From: Pseudomonadota bacterium
Lineage (GTDB): Bacteria > Desulfobacterota > Binatia > Binatales > Binataceae
DNA length: 64,000 bases
Reading direction: 5' to 3'
NCBI GenBank assembly: GCA_021324455.1
Contig: JAJPJA010000103.1
Coordinates: forward strand, 1-64,000
Part shown: in pieces, positions 19,902-29,525 of the stretch
Layout: each line of letters begins with the position of its first letter
Numbering within the stretch: the first letter of the stretch is position 1
Notes under the pieces: generated by a model
Told to the model about the DNA's origin: nothing
Databases searched by the model: none
What the model saw: the letters and a program-made list of their open reading frames with translations, nothing else
Made by a program: the position numbers and the translations under genes

Positions 19902-20759
19902 ATGAAGATAGGCCTGATGTTCACCAATACCGGGGCTTTCACCGATCCCGAGCTGATGGCTCATCTGGCGGCCACCGCGGATCGATGCGGGATCGAATCG
20001 ATGTGGACTATCGAGCACGTGGTCATTCCGCAGGGATTTCAGACTCCGTATCCGTACTCGCGCGACGGTAAATTCCCCGGCGGCGAGATGGCGCCGATTC
20101 TCGATCCGCTGGTACCGCTGTCGTTTTGCGCGGCGATCACGTCAAAGCTCAGGTTCGGCACGGCGGTGATGATCCTCCCGCAGCGCCATCCGATTTACGT
20201 GGCCAAGGAGCTGGCCACGATCGACGTGATGTCCAACGGGCGGGTGATGCTGGGCGTCGGCAGCGGATGGCTTAAAGAGGAATTCGAGGCGGTACAGATC
20301 GATTTCCGCACCCGCGGGGCGCGCACCGACGAGGCCATTGCGGCGATCCGCGCGTTGTGGCGCGACGATCCGTCCACCTTCGAGGGCCGGCATTTCAAGT
20401 TCCGCCAGATGCGCAGCTTTCCCAAACCGGTCCAGAAGGGCGGCATTCCGATCCATATCGGAGGACATTCGCCGGCCGCGGTCCGCCGCGCCGCGCGTGT
20501 GGGCGACGGCTTCTTCCCCGCCCCCGGCAATCTTAACGTGCTCAAAGAGCTGTTCACCAAGGTACGCGAGGAATGCTCCAAAATCGGACGCAACCCGGCC
20601 GAGATTGAATTGTCCGCCGCCGGCCGCCTCACCCCCGACCTGATCAAAACATTCCAGGACATGGGCGTAAGCCGCGCGATGACGATGGTTCCGGGGGCCG
20701 ACCGCGACAGCATCTCGCGCGGTCTGGAGAAAATCGGCAACGAGTTGGTCAACCTGTAG
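19902..20759 (+). CDS. LLM class oxidoreductase, probably F420-dependent (TIGR03619-like)
   Basis: MKIGLMFTNTGAFTDPELMAHLAATADRCGIESMWTIEHVVIP...LGVGSGWLKEEFEAV; ATG at 19902. Confidence 0.83.
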   Translation: MKIGLMFTNTGAFTDPELMAHLAATADRCGIESMWTIEHVVIPQGFQTPYPYSRDGKFPGGEMAPILDPLVPLSFCAAITSKLRFGTAVMILPQRHPIYVAKELATIDVMSNGRVMLGVGSGWLKEEFEAVQIDFRTRGARTDEAIAAIRALWRDDPSTFEGRHFKFRQMRSFPKPVQKGGIPIHIGGHSPAAVRRAARVGDGFFPAPGNLNVLKELFTKVREECSKIGRNPAEIELSAAGRLTPDLIKTFQDMGVSRAMTMVPGADRDSISRGLEKIGNELVNL

Positions 20760-20796
20760 CGCGCCGCTTCAGTCGGCCTGGGTTGCGCCCGCACCG

Positions 20797-22530
20797 GTGA
20801 CTGGCTCATTGGTGGGTGCGCCTATTGGGCCCGCCTCAAACTTGTGTTTTCCTAAGCCTGACGTGGCCACGTTCCAGCAATTCGCCCAGACCTGTCAGGC
20901 GCTCAGCCAGACCCAGAGCCGGCTTCAGATGGCTGAGGTGGCGGGCGGCTTTCTGGCCCAACTGGACCTCGACCAGGCCGAAGCCGCTGCCCGCTTCATG
21001 ATTGGACGCGCGCTGCCGGTGGGCGACGAAGCCAGGCTTAACCTCAGCGGACGCGCCGTGTGGCGGGTCGCCGCCGAGCTTACCGGCGCCGCGGACCGCG
21101 GCGAGGATATCTTTGCCGAAGCGGTCGATTTCGGTGACGCGGTCGAGATCGTGATGCGTCTGCGCGACACCGAACCCGCGCCGACCTTGAGCATCGCCGA
21201 AGTGGCGGCCCGGATGCGCGAAATCGCCGCCGCCCAGGGCCGCCATGCGCGCCGGCGTAAACTCGACCTGCTGCGCGGCCTGTTCATCCGCGCGACCGCG
21301 CTGGAAGCGAAGTACCTGGCTAAAATTCTCATCCGCGAGATGCGCCACGGGATGAGCGAAGGCGTGATGCTGGACGCGATTGCCTACGCCACCGGCGCGC
21401 CGATCGCGGATGTGCGCCGGATCAACATGATGCAGGGCGACCCGGGCCGCGTCCTGCGCGTGTTGCGCGGCGATGCGGCGGCGCCGCAATCTGGCGGATT
21501 GGCGATGCGCCCGCTCAAACCGATGCTGGCGCAGCCCGCCGATACGGTGGCCGACGCCTTTGCCATGCTGGGCCCGGAACTGGCGCTGGAGCATAAGCTT
21601 GACGGCGCGCGCGTGCAGATCCATGGCGCCGCCGGCCACATCCGCATCTTCTCCCGCCGGCTCAACGAGATCACCCCGAGCCTGCCGGAGATCGCCGAGC
21701 TGATGGCGGCGCGAATCCCCAATCGCAGCTTCATTTTCGACGGCGAGGTGGTAGCCGTCGATCGGCAGGGCAATCCGCTCGCGTTCCAGGAGCTGATGCG
21801 CCGCTTCAGACGAATCCGCGAAGTGGAACGCCTGCGCGAGCAATCGCCCGTGCGGCTGTTCCTGTTCGATGTTTTGGGACTGGATGACGAGCTTCTGATC
21901 GATCGTGAGTATCGGGATCGTTTCGCGATTCTTCAGCAGACGGCGCACGCGGCGGGATTGGAGCTGGCCGGCAGATGCCTGCCCGCCAACCTCAATGAGG
22001 GCGAGCAGTTTTACGCCGCGGCGCGCGCGGCCGGCTATGAAGGCGTGATGGCCAAGCGGCTCGACAGCCGCTACAGCCCCGGAGTACGCGGCCGCGGATG
22101 GCTCAAGATCAAGGGCGCGCGCACTCTGGATCTGGTAATCGTCGCGGCGGATTGGGGCTACGGGCGGCGCCACGGATGGCTTTCGAACTACCATCTGGCC
22201 GCGCGCAGCGGGGCCGCGGACCAATTCGCCGAGGTCGGCAAAACATTCAAGGGGCTGACCGACGACCAGTTCCGGGAAATGACAGAGCGGCTGCTCGCGC
22301 TTAAAACAGCACAGCGCGGCGGCACCGTTTACGTCAGGCCCGCGGTGGTGGTGGAGGTGGCTTACAGCGATATCCAGCGCAGTCCGCAATACGAATGCGG
22401 GATGGCGCTGCGGTTTGCCCGTATCGTGCGCCTGCGTGAGGACAAAATCCCGGCCGACGCCGACTCAATCGAAAGCATCGGCCGGGAATTCGAACGTCAG
22501 ATTCTGCGCACCCCGCCTCAACCCGGTTAA
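20797..22530 (+). CDS. ATP-dependent DNA ligase (archaeal-type)
   Basis: ALEHKLDGARVQIH adenylation motif, RRLNEITPSLPEI, FIFDGEVVAVD, EGVMAKRLDSRYSPGVRGRGWLKIK. Likely GTG start at 20863. Confidence 0.9.
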   Translation: MTGSLVGAPIGPASNLCFPKPDVATFQQFAQTCQALSQTQSRLQMAEVAGGFLAQLDLDQAEAAARFMIGRALPVGDEARLNLSGRAVWRVAAELTGAADRGEDIFAEAVDFGDAVEIVMRLRDTEPAPTLSIAEVAARMREIAAAQGRHARRRKLDLLRGLFIRATALEAKYLAKILIREMRHGMSEGVMLDAIAYATGAPIADVRRINMMQGDPGRVLRVLRGDAAAPQSGGLAMRPLKPMLAQPADTVADAFAMLGPELALEHKLDGARVQIHGAAGHIRIFSRRLNEITPSLPEIAELMAARIPNRSFIFDGEVVAVDRQGNPLAFQELMRRFRRIREVERLREQSPVRLFLFDVLGLDDELLIDREYRDRFAILQQTAHAAGLELAGRCLPANLNEGEQFYAAARAAGYEGVMAKRLDSRYSPGVRGRGWLKIKGARTLDLVIVAADWGYGRRHGWLSNYHLAARSGAADQFAEVGKTFKGLTDDQFREMTERLLALKTAQRGGTVYVRPAVVVEVAYSDIQRSPQYECGMALRFARIVRLREDKIPADADSIESIGREFERQILRTPPQPG

Positions 22531-22579
22531 GCGGCTGCGGCGCAGGCAATCTCGAGCCAAACACCAGCAAGGACCGGCA

Positions 22580-23044
22580 CTACTTCTTGCCTTCCTCCAC
22601 CTGGATCGGCACTTTGCGCGGCGACAGCTCCTTGGGCGCGGGCGCAGTCAGTTCCAATACCCCGTCCTTGTATGCCGCCTTGATATCCTCGGCCCTGACG
22701 CCGGCCGGCAGCGTCACCGAACGTTCGAAGGAGCCGTAGGTGACTTCCTTGAAGACAAAGTTGCGCTCCTTCTTCTCGTGCCGGTCCTCGCGCGATCCCT
22801 TGATGGTCAGGACGTCGCCGATGACGGTAATCTCGACGTTTTTCGGATCGATACCGGGGAGGTCGGCGCGTACCACCATCTTATCGCCTTCGACGTAGCA
22901 TTCGACGGCCGGCTCGAATCCGCCGGCTTCCTTGGCGCCGGGGCGTTTGCCGCGGCCCAGGAAGCGATCGAAAAGATCGTCGAAGTCGCGGCGAAAATGC
23001 TCCATCTCGCGAAACGGATTCCAGGTTTGAATTGAATTCGCCAT
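22580..23044 (-). CDS. Hsp20/alpha-crystallin small heat shock protein
   Basis: WNPFREMEHFRRDFDDLFDRF, VEITVIGDVLTIKGSREDRHEKKERNFVFKEVTYGSFERSVTLP; ATG at 23044. Confidence 0.93.
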   Translation of the reverse strand: MANSIQTWNPFREMEHFRRDFDDLFDRFLGRGKRPGAKEAGGFEPAVECYVEGDKMVVRADLPGIDPKNVEITVIGDVLTIKGSREDRHEKKERNFVFKEVTYGSFERSVTLPAGVRAEDIKAAYKDGVLELTAPAPKELSPRKVPIQVEEGKK

Positions 23045-23142
23045 CGTACTGCTCCTGTGAATGGGAATTGAATCAACGCTCCGGATCAGTTCTTCAAGCG
23101 CTAAACGTGCCAACGAATTCGGAGGAGTCTTCGATTTTAGCT

Positions 23143-23193
23143 GACTCCAGCGGAGTCAAACAGCCATTCTGAGTGTGCTTCAAAAGGAAGCAC
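23143..23193. other. Two adjacent inverted repeats between the acyl-CoA dehydrogenase and hsp20 genes
   Basis: GACTCC-agc-GGAGTC (23143-23157) and GTGCTTC-aaaag-GAAGCAC (23175-23193). The second lies just past the acyl-CoA dehydrogenase stop. Confidence 0.5.
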
Positions 23194-23198
23194 GACGG

Positions 23199-24383
23199 TC
23201 ATCCTCGGGGCAACTGCAGCACCCGTTCGCCGATCATGTTCTTCTGCACCGCGGTGGTGCCCCCCGCGATAGTCAACGACTCGCATCCCAGGATGCGCAG
23301 CAGCCACGCCCCCGAGGGCGCCAGCGCACTGCGCTGTTCCAGCAGCGCGTACTGGCCCAGCAGGTTGGTCGCGAACTTCACCATCCGTTGGGTCAATTCG
23401 GTGGCCACCAGCTTGCTGATCGACGCCTCGGGACCGGGCGGCAGTCCCTTGAGGCGGCTGGTCAGGCTGCGCATCCCATTGTACTTCTTGGCCGCCGCCT
23501 CGATCGCGAATTGCGCCAACTGCTGGCGCACCGCGGTGTCTTCGATCGCCGGCCGCCCCTCCAACTCCATTGCTTTGGCCAGCTCGACCAGTTCGGCAAG
23601 CGTTTGCTGACTGGCGCCCAGCGTCTCGCCGATACCGACCCGCTCATGCATCAGGGTGGAAATCAGCACCTGCCATCCGCCGTTGAGCGGTCCGAGCAGA
23701 TTTTCGCGCGGCACGCGCGTGTCTTCAAAGAAGATCTCGTTGAATTCCGCTTCGCCCGTGATCTGTCGCAGCGGCTTTACGGTCACTCCGGGCGACTTCA
23801 TGTCGACCAGCAGACAGCTCAGCCCCTTATGCTTGGGGGCGTGAAAGTCGGTGCGCACGAAGAGCTGACAGAAATGGGCGCGATGAGCGTGCGTGGTCCA
23901 GATCTTCTGTCCGTTGAGCACGAAATGGTCGCCCTGCAAATCGGCGCGGGTCTGGATCGAGGAGAGGTCCGAACCGGCGCCCGGCTCGGACAGGCCCTCG
24001 CACCAGATCTCCTCCGCCCGCAGTATCTTGTTGAGATAGCGATCCTTCTGCTGTTCGGTTCCCCACTGCATCAGGGCGGGACCGGTCATGATGATGCCGA
24101 GCACGTTGATGCCGACCGGCAGATTGAGCCGCGCCAGCTCCTGTCCGAAAATGACCTGCTCGATCAGGCTGGCGCCGCGCCCGCCATATTTTTTCGGCCA
24201 GCTGATTCCCGCCCATCCGCCTTCATAGAGCTTGGTATGCCACGCCTTGCCCCGCTCCCACAAAAGATCGTCGGTCAGCCTTTGCTTCTCCTCGCGGGAA
24301 AGCGGCGGCGGTTGATTGGCTTCAAGCCAGCTCCGGACCTCGTTGCGAAAGGCTTCCTGCTCGGGGGTGTAGCCGAAATCCAT
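23199..24383 (-). CDS. Acyl-CoA dehydrogenase family protein
   Basis: WCEGLSEPGAGSDLSSIQTRADLQGDHFVLNGQKIWTTHAHRA and C-terminal LTIAGGTTAVQKNMIGERVLQLPRG. Confidence 0.93.
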   Translation of the reverse strand: MDFGYTPEQEAFRNEVRSWLEANQPPPLSREEKQRLTDDLLWERGKAWHTKLYEGGWAGISWPKKYGGRGASLIEQVIFGQELARLNLPVGINVLGIIMTGPALMQWGTEQQKDRYLNKILRAEEIWCEGLSEPGAGSDLSSIQTRADLQGDHFVLNGQKIWTTHAHRAHFCQLFVRTDFHAPKHKGLSCLLVDMKSPGVTVKPLRQITGEAEFNEIFFEDTRVPRENLLGPLNGGWQVLISTLMHERVGIGETLGASQQTLAELVELAKAMELEGRPAIEDTAVRQQLAQFAIEAAAKKYNGMRSLTSRLKGLPPGPEASISKLVATELTQRMVKFATNLLGQYALLEQRSALAPSGAWLLRILGCESLTIAGGTTAVQKNMIGERVLQLPRG

Positions 24384-24505
24384 AACGCGCTCCCTGGGCG
24401 AAATCGATGCTGCAATCCCGCCTCAATCTCTTACACGAAGCGGCGCCAAAATGAAGCCTCATGGCGGCTTGCCCGCCCAAAGCGCGCACGCGATGCTGGT
24501 GTAGG

Positions 24506-25243
24506 ATGCGCCGCGCGACCATATTTTCCTACCGATGCGGATGCTGCGGATTATGCTGCCGCGACAAGGTGATTGCGCTGGCGCCCTATGACGTGATGCG
24601 GATGGCGCAGGCGGCCGGATTGAGCACCGGCCAGACCATCGCCCACTTCACGCTGCGGCGCGGTTCGCTGCTGCGATTCAATCGCGACGGCTCCTGCGTT
24701 GCCTTGAGCAGCGGTCTATGCTCGATCCACCGCGGCCGGCCGCTTCCGTGCCGGCTTTATCCGCTGGGACTGGAATGGACGCCCGAGGGCGAGCGTTTCG
24801 TCACTTTGGAGCCGGCCGCCGGCTCCAAAGGAGTTTACGCAGAGCATGGCACGGTCGGCAGCTTTCTCGATCGGCAGGGCGTCCAGCCATATCTCGACGC
24901 CGTGCAATGCTACCGGACGCTGCTCCCGCTGATGCGCGATCGTATCCAGGCGCTGGCCGATTTCGAGAAAACCGAACCGGCGGAATTTCGCCGGGTTGCC
25001 GTGCGCGAGGCTTTGGCGGAGTCCGGTTACGACTACAATCCAATCATCGAAATGATGTTCGACTCGGATCCGTGGTCCGGGTTCGAGGCGGACGGGGTTC
25101 GCTCGACATCGCGGCACATCGCGCGCTTGCGCCAAGCAATCCAAGACAATCGCGATGCGCTCGAAGTGGCCGCCGCGGCGGTGCTTTTGGCGGTAAGTCT
25201 GGGCTGCACGCCGCAGGAGGCTTTCGCGCGGCGGCTGCGATGA
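24506..25243 (+). CDS. YkgJ family cysteine cluster protein
   Basis: RCGCCGLCC...GSCVALSSGLCSIHRGRPLPCRLYPLG. Confidence 0.82.
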   Translation: MRRATIFSYRCGCCGLCCRDKVIALAPYDVMRMAQAAGLSTGQTIAHFTLRRGSLLRFNRDGSCVALSSGLCSIHRGRPLPCRLYPLGLEWTPEGERFVTLEPAAGSKGVYAEHGTVGSFLDRQGVQPYLDAVQCYRTLLPLMRDRIQALADFEKTEPAEFRRVAVREALAESGYDYNPIIEMMFDSDPWSGFEADGVRSTSRHIARLRQAIQDNRDALEVAAAAVLLAVSLGCTPQEAFARRLR

Positions 25244-25251
25244 GGCGGCAA

Positions 25252-26076
25252 TCAGGCCTGATTGTCCGGCGCCGGCGCGACCACGCCCTCGTTGAGCGAT
25301 CCCGACCGGAAGCCGCCCAGATCGAGCGTCACGAAGCGGAAGCCCAACTTGCGGAATTCGCGCGACAGCAGTTCACCGATTTGCGGCTCCAGCAGGCGCG
25401 CCATCTCCTCTCGTCCCACCTCAAGCCGCGCGACTTCGCCGTGATAGCGCACGCGCACGACCCTGAACCCCATCGAGCGCAGCAGCTTCTCGCCGCCGGA
25501 GACCTGATGCAGCCGCTCCAGCGTAATCCGCGTGCCGTAGGGAAAACGTGAAGACAGGCACGGCGAGGCCGGCCGGTCCCAGGTCGGCAGCCCCATCATC
25601 TTCGACAGCTCGCGGATTTCCTGCTTGCTGAGTTCCGCCTCAACCAGCGGATGGCGCACGCGCTTCTCCGCCGCGGCCTGCATCCCGGGGCGGTAGTCGC
25701 GCAGGTCGTCGAGGTTAAGCCCATCGACGATGTGTTCGATGCCCAGTTCGGCGGCCTTCTGTTCGCATACGGTGAAGAGATTGTGCTTGCACAGGTAGCA
25801 TCGATTGAGCGGATTGGCGGCGTAGCCCGGGATCTCCAGTTCATTGGAGCTGATGACCAGGTGGCGCGCGCCGATCAGATCCGCGATTTCCCGGGCCGAG
25901 GCAAGGTCCTCATCCGGCATCGTGGGCGACGTGGTGGTCAGCGCCAACACCCGGTCGCCGGCCGCTTCGTGCGCCACCCGCAGCAGAAAGCTGGAATCCA
26001 CGCCGCCCGAGAACGCGACGATAACCGACCGCATCGGGGTGAAAATCGCCTGCAGGCGAGCCAGCTTGGTATCCAT
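25252..26076 (-). CDS. larE: LarE-type ATP-dependent sacrificial sulfur transferase
   Basis: PP-loop VAFSGGVDSSFLLRVA, NRCYLCKHNLF, WDRPASPCLSSRFPYGTRIT. Confidence 0.88.
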   Translation of the reverse strand: MDTKLARLQAIFTPMRSVIVAFSGGVDSSFLLRVAHEAAGDRVLALTTTSPTMPDEDLASAREIADLIGARHLVISSNELEIPGYAANPLNRCYLCKHNLFTVCEQKAAELGIEHIVDGLNLDDLRDYRPGMQAAAEKRVRHPLVEAELSKQEIRELSKMMGLPTWDRPASPCLSSRFPYGTRITLERLHQVSGGEKLLRSMGFRVVRVRYHGEVARLEVGREEMARLLEPQIGELLSREFRKLGFRFVTLDLGGFRSGSLNEGVVAPAPDNQA

Positions 26077-26088
26077 CGCGGAGGTTCC

Positions 26089-27048
26089 TCAGATGCCTTC
26101 GGCCTGGAACAGGTCCGTGGTCAGGTAACGCTCCCCGGTATCGCAAAAGATGGTGGCGACCAGCTTGCCGGCGCCGAGCCGACGCGCAACTTGCAGCGCG
26201 GCGCAGCAGGCGGCGCCCGAGGAGATACCGACCAGCAGACCCTCTTCGCGCGCCAGCCGGCGCGTGTACATGGTCGCGTCCTCGTCGCTGACCGGGATCA
26301 CTTCGTCATAGCCATGGCGGTCGAGGATTTCGGGGATGAAACCGGCGCCGATGCCCTGGATTTTGTGGAATCCCGGCTCGCCTCCTGACAGGACGGGCGA
26401 GCTCTTGGGCTCGACCGCGACGATGCGCACCTTTTTGCCCAGCTTCTCGCGCAAAAATCCGCCCACGCCGGTTATCGTGCCGCCGGTGCCGACACCGGCC
26501 ACGAACGCGTCGATGCGCTCAAGCTGTTTGATCAGCTCGGGGCCGGTGGAATCGTGATGCATCTGGGGGTTGGCGGCGTTGGAGAATTGCTGTGGCATGA
26601 AGTAGCCGGGATTGGCGCGTACCAACTCTTCGGCCTTGGCAATCGCCCCGTGCATCCCGCGCGTATCCGGCGTCAGCACCAGCTGCGCCCCGTATGCGCA
26701 CAGCAACGAGCGGCGCTCCTCGCTCATCGTATCGGGCATCGTGAGGATCAGCTTGTAGCCTTTGACCGCGGCCACCAGCGCCAGTCCGATACCGGTATTG
26801 CCGGAAGTGGGCTCGACGATGGTATCGCCCGGCTTGAGCCGCCCCTCGCGTTCGGCCCGCTCGATCATCGCCAGGCAGATGCGGTCCTTGACGCTGCCGC
26901 CCGGATTGTAGTTTTCGAGCTTGGCCCAGACCTCGGCGTCCTGCTTGCCGGGCATTCGATTGAGCCGAACCACCGGGGTATGCCCGATCAGTTCCAGCGG
27001 AGAGCGTGCGACGCTTAACGGCATGGCGGTATTGTAGCTTGAATGCAC
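26089..27048 (-). CDS. cysK: Cysteine synthase A
   Basis: [51 protein letters not shown]. Likely ATG at 27024. Confidence 0.93.
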   Translation of the reverse strand: MHSSYNTAMPLSVARSPLELIGHTPVVRLNRMPGKQDAEVWAKLENYNPGGSVKDRICLAMIERAEREGRLKPGDTIVEPTSGNTGIGLALVAAVKGYKLILTMPDTMSEERRSLLCAYGAQLVLTPDTRGMHGAIAKAEELVRANPGYFMPQQFSNAANPQMHHDSTGPELIKQLERIDAFVAGVGTGGTITGVGGFLREKLGKKVRIVAVEPKSSPVLSGGEPGFHKIQGIGAGFIPEILDRHGYDEVIPVSDEDATMYTRRLAREEGLLVGISSGAACCAALQVARRLGAGKLVATIFCDTGERYLTTDLFQAEGI

Positions 27049-27126
27049 ATTATTTGGCGACAGGTCGACTCAACGGTTGAGCAACCGTCGATACGGCTCA
27101 GACTCAGGTAGGGAGCCGGACAGGCG

Positions 27127-28059
27127 ATGGAATCGGGCCAAGAACGCAAACGCGTGCTGATCATCGCTCCCGGGGCGTTGGGAGATTTGATTTGCCTGCT
27201 GCCCGCGATTCGGGCGCTGGGCGCGTATTATAGCGACAGCGGCCTGGAACTGATGGCGCGGGCGGAGTTGGCCGACTTTGCGGCCGGACGGATGGGGGTT
27301 GCGCGCGGGCATTCCATTGATCGGCGCGAGGTCAGTTTGTTGTTCAGCCCCGATGCGGACGCTGCGGCGCGCGCGGCGGAGTTTTTCGGCGCGTTCACAT
27401 CGATTCATTCGTTCTTCGGAGCTGACAACCCGCGGCTGCGCGAGGTTCTGCGCGCGGCGTGCCCGGGCAAGGTGTATTTTTATCCGTTCCGGCCGGATAG
27501 CGCAGGACACATCAGCGACGCCTATCTGCGGATGGTGCGAGAGACGGTTCCGGGGGTGATGCGGCAAACCGCCGCCCTCGCGCTCCGCCCCGAGGACGTG
27601 GATGCCGCCCGTTGGATGGCTTCCCAGTGCGGGTTGGAACCCGGGCGGTACGTCCTGCTGATGCCGGGGAGCGGCAGCCGGGATAAGAACTGGCCGGCGA
27701 AAAATTACCTCGAACTGGCCCGCCATCTGAGCCTGAGGGGCGCCGTCGTGGCCGTTCTGGGGCCGGCAGAGGAGCGTCTCAGGCCGGTGTTTTCAACTAT
27801 TCCGAACATCTGCAATCCGCCTCTGGGGACTCTGGGTGGGTTGGCGCGGCTGTCGGCGGCGTTTATCGGCAATGATTCCGGCGTTTCGCATCTGGCGGCC
27901 GCGTCGGGCGCCCCGGGAGTGGTTATATTTGGACCGACGGATCCGGCGCGATGGCGTCCGGCGGGTGCGGTGACCGTGCTGCGGCGCATGCCGCTGCGGG
28001 AGCTGGATTGGCGGGAGGTGGCCGACGCGCTGGCGCTGGTCCAAAGGCGTGCGGAATGA
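27127..28059 (+). CDS. Glycosyltransferase family 9 / heptosyltransferase-like
   Basis: VLIIAPGALGDLICLLPAIRAL, LLMPGSGSRDKNWPAKNYLELARHL, FIGNDSGVSHLAAASGAPGVVIFGPTDP. Confidence 0.85.
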   Translation: MESGQERKRVLIIAPGALGDLICLLPAIRALGAYYSDSGLELMARAELADFAAGRMGVARGHSIDRREVSLLFSPDADAAARAAEFFGAFTSIHSFFGADNPRLREVLRAACPGKVYFYPFRPDSAGHISDAYLRMVRETVPGVMRQTAALALRPEDVDAARWMASQCGLEPGRYVLLMPGSGSRDKNWPAKNYLELARHLSLRGAVVAVLGPAEERLRPVFSTIPNICNPPLGTLGGLARLSAAFIGNDSGVSHLAAASGAPGVVIFGPTDPARWRPAGAVTVLRRMPLRELDWREVADALALVQRRAE

Positions 28060-28160
28060 GACCATTGACTCTGGTACACTGGTAAAGCTGGCCGTTGCTG
28101 CGCGCCTGTGAAGGGGCAGGTTTATTAAACAGCGGTGAAAGCGGCCAGGCGAGGAAGAAC

Positions 28161-29024
28161 GTGAGCAATTTCATCAAGACAACTTTCCTTTTGGGGCTGC
28201 TGACCGGTCTGCTGATGTTGATTGGCGGGCTTATCGGCGGTCCGCGCGGCGTGGCGGTGTTTTTCGTGATCGCGCTGGTGATGAATTTCTTCAGCTACTG
28301 GTTTTCCGACAAGATCGTGCTGCGCGCCTACCATGCCGTGCCCATCGGCCAGCAGGACAATCCCGAACTTTATGCGATGGTCCGCGAGCTGGCCACCGCG
28401 GCGGGCATCCCGATGCCGCGCTTGTACATGATTGAGACCGATACGCCCAACGCGTTTGCCACCGGGCGCAACCCCAATCATGCCGCGGTAGCGGTAACCA
28501 GCGGTATCATGCGCATATGCAACCGCGAAGAGCTCAAGGGCGTGATCGGACATGAGCTGTCGCACGTGATCAATCGCGATATCCTGACCAGCTCGATTGC
28601 CGCCACTCTGGCGGGGGCGGTGATGATGATCGCGAGCGTCGCGCGCTGGGGCGCTTTGTTCGGCGGATTCGGCGGCAGGGACAACGAAGAGGGCGGCGGG
28701 ATAATCGAACTGCTGGTGATGGCGGTGCTGGCGCCGATCGCCGCCAGCATGATTCAGCTCGCCATCTCGCGCACGCGGGAATATCAGGCCGACGCCAGCG
28801 GCGCCCGCCTGACCCATCATCCGCTCTACCTGGCCAATGCCCTGCGCAAGCTGGAGACGGCGAACGAGCGGATGCCGATGGACGCGGGTCCCGCGACCGC
28901 GCATCTGTTTATCGTCAATCCCCTGTCTACCCAGGGCCTGACGCGTCTGTTCTCGACCCATCCGCCGCTCGAAGAGCGCATCCAACGGCTGGAGCAAATG
29001 GCCACGCGGGGAGGCATGGCGTAG
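28161..29024 (+). CDS. htpX: M48 zinc metalloprotease HtpX
   Basis: [14 protein letters not shown] HExxH motif, [16 protein letters not shown], four TM segments. GTG at 28161 likely. Confidence 0.93.
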   Translation: MSNFIKTTFLLGLLTGLLMLIGGLIGGPRGVAVFFVIALVMNFFSYWFSDKIVLRAYHAVPIGQQDNPELYAMVRELATAAGIPMPRLYMIETDTPNAFATGRNPNHAAVAVTSGIMRICNREELKGVIGHELSHVINRDILTSSIAATLAGAVMMIASVARWGALFGGFGGRDNEEGGGIIELLVMAVLAPIAASMIQLAISRTREYQADASGARLTHHPLYLANALRKLETANERMPMDAGPATAHLFIVNPLSTQGLTRLFSTHPPLEERIQRLEQMATRGGMA

Positions 29025-29058
29025 TCTCATTGCGGATTTCCGACCACAGTGAAGGGAG

Positions 29059-29514
29059 TTGAGTTCCATGGCCGAGCGAGAAGAAGAGGAAAAAAGCCGC
29101 GGGTTCAAGGTTGAGGATCGGCGCCGCTTCTCCGCCGAGGGGGAGCTCAAGCCCGAGCATCAGGGGGCCGAGACCGCCAGAACAGAGGCGGCGGCGCCCC
29201 CGCCTCCTTCTCAGGAACAGGCGCACCATGCACAGGCGCGTCGCGGGGCGGAGGGTCCCGAGATCAACTTCGCTACCTTCGTAGTCAGCCTGTCCACCCA
29301 GGCGCTGATGCATCTGGGCGAGATCCCGGATCCGATGACGCGTCAGGTTCAACGCGACCTGCCCGCCGCTCAGCACATGATCGACATCCTTGGGATGCTG
29401 CAGGACAAGACGCGCGGCAACCTGGACCACGACGAAGAAGGCCTGCTGCGCTCGATTCTGTTCGACCTGCGGATGAAGTACGTCGAGACCGCGAGGCATC
29501 ATCCAGGCTCCTGA
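29059..29514 (+). CDS. DUF1844 domain-containing protein
   Basis: FATFVVSLSTQALMHLGEIPDP...AAQHMIDILGMLQDKTRGNLDHDEEGLLRSILFDLRMKYVE. Confidence 0.82.
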   Translation: MSSMAEREEEEKSRGFKVEDRRRFSAEGELKPEHQGAETARTEAAAPPPPSQEQAHHAQARRGAEGPEINFATFVVSLSTQALMHLGEIPDPMTRQVQRDLPAAQHMIDILGMLQDKTRGNLDHDEEGLLRSILFDLRMKYVETARHHPGS

Positions 29515-29525
29515 CGGCGGTCATC

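Noticed and set aside
20836-22389. 517-aa ORF on the - strand
   Set aside because: Antisense shadow of the archaeal-type DNA ligase; no family motifs.
23045-23110. Sigma-32-type promoter for hsp20 (CTTGAA ... CCCATT on the minus strand)
   Set aside because: The two elements are about 27 nt apart, far longer than the usual spacing of 11-16 nt.
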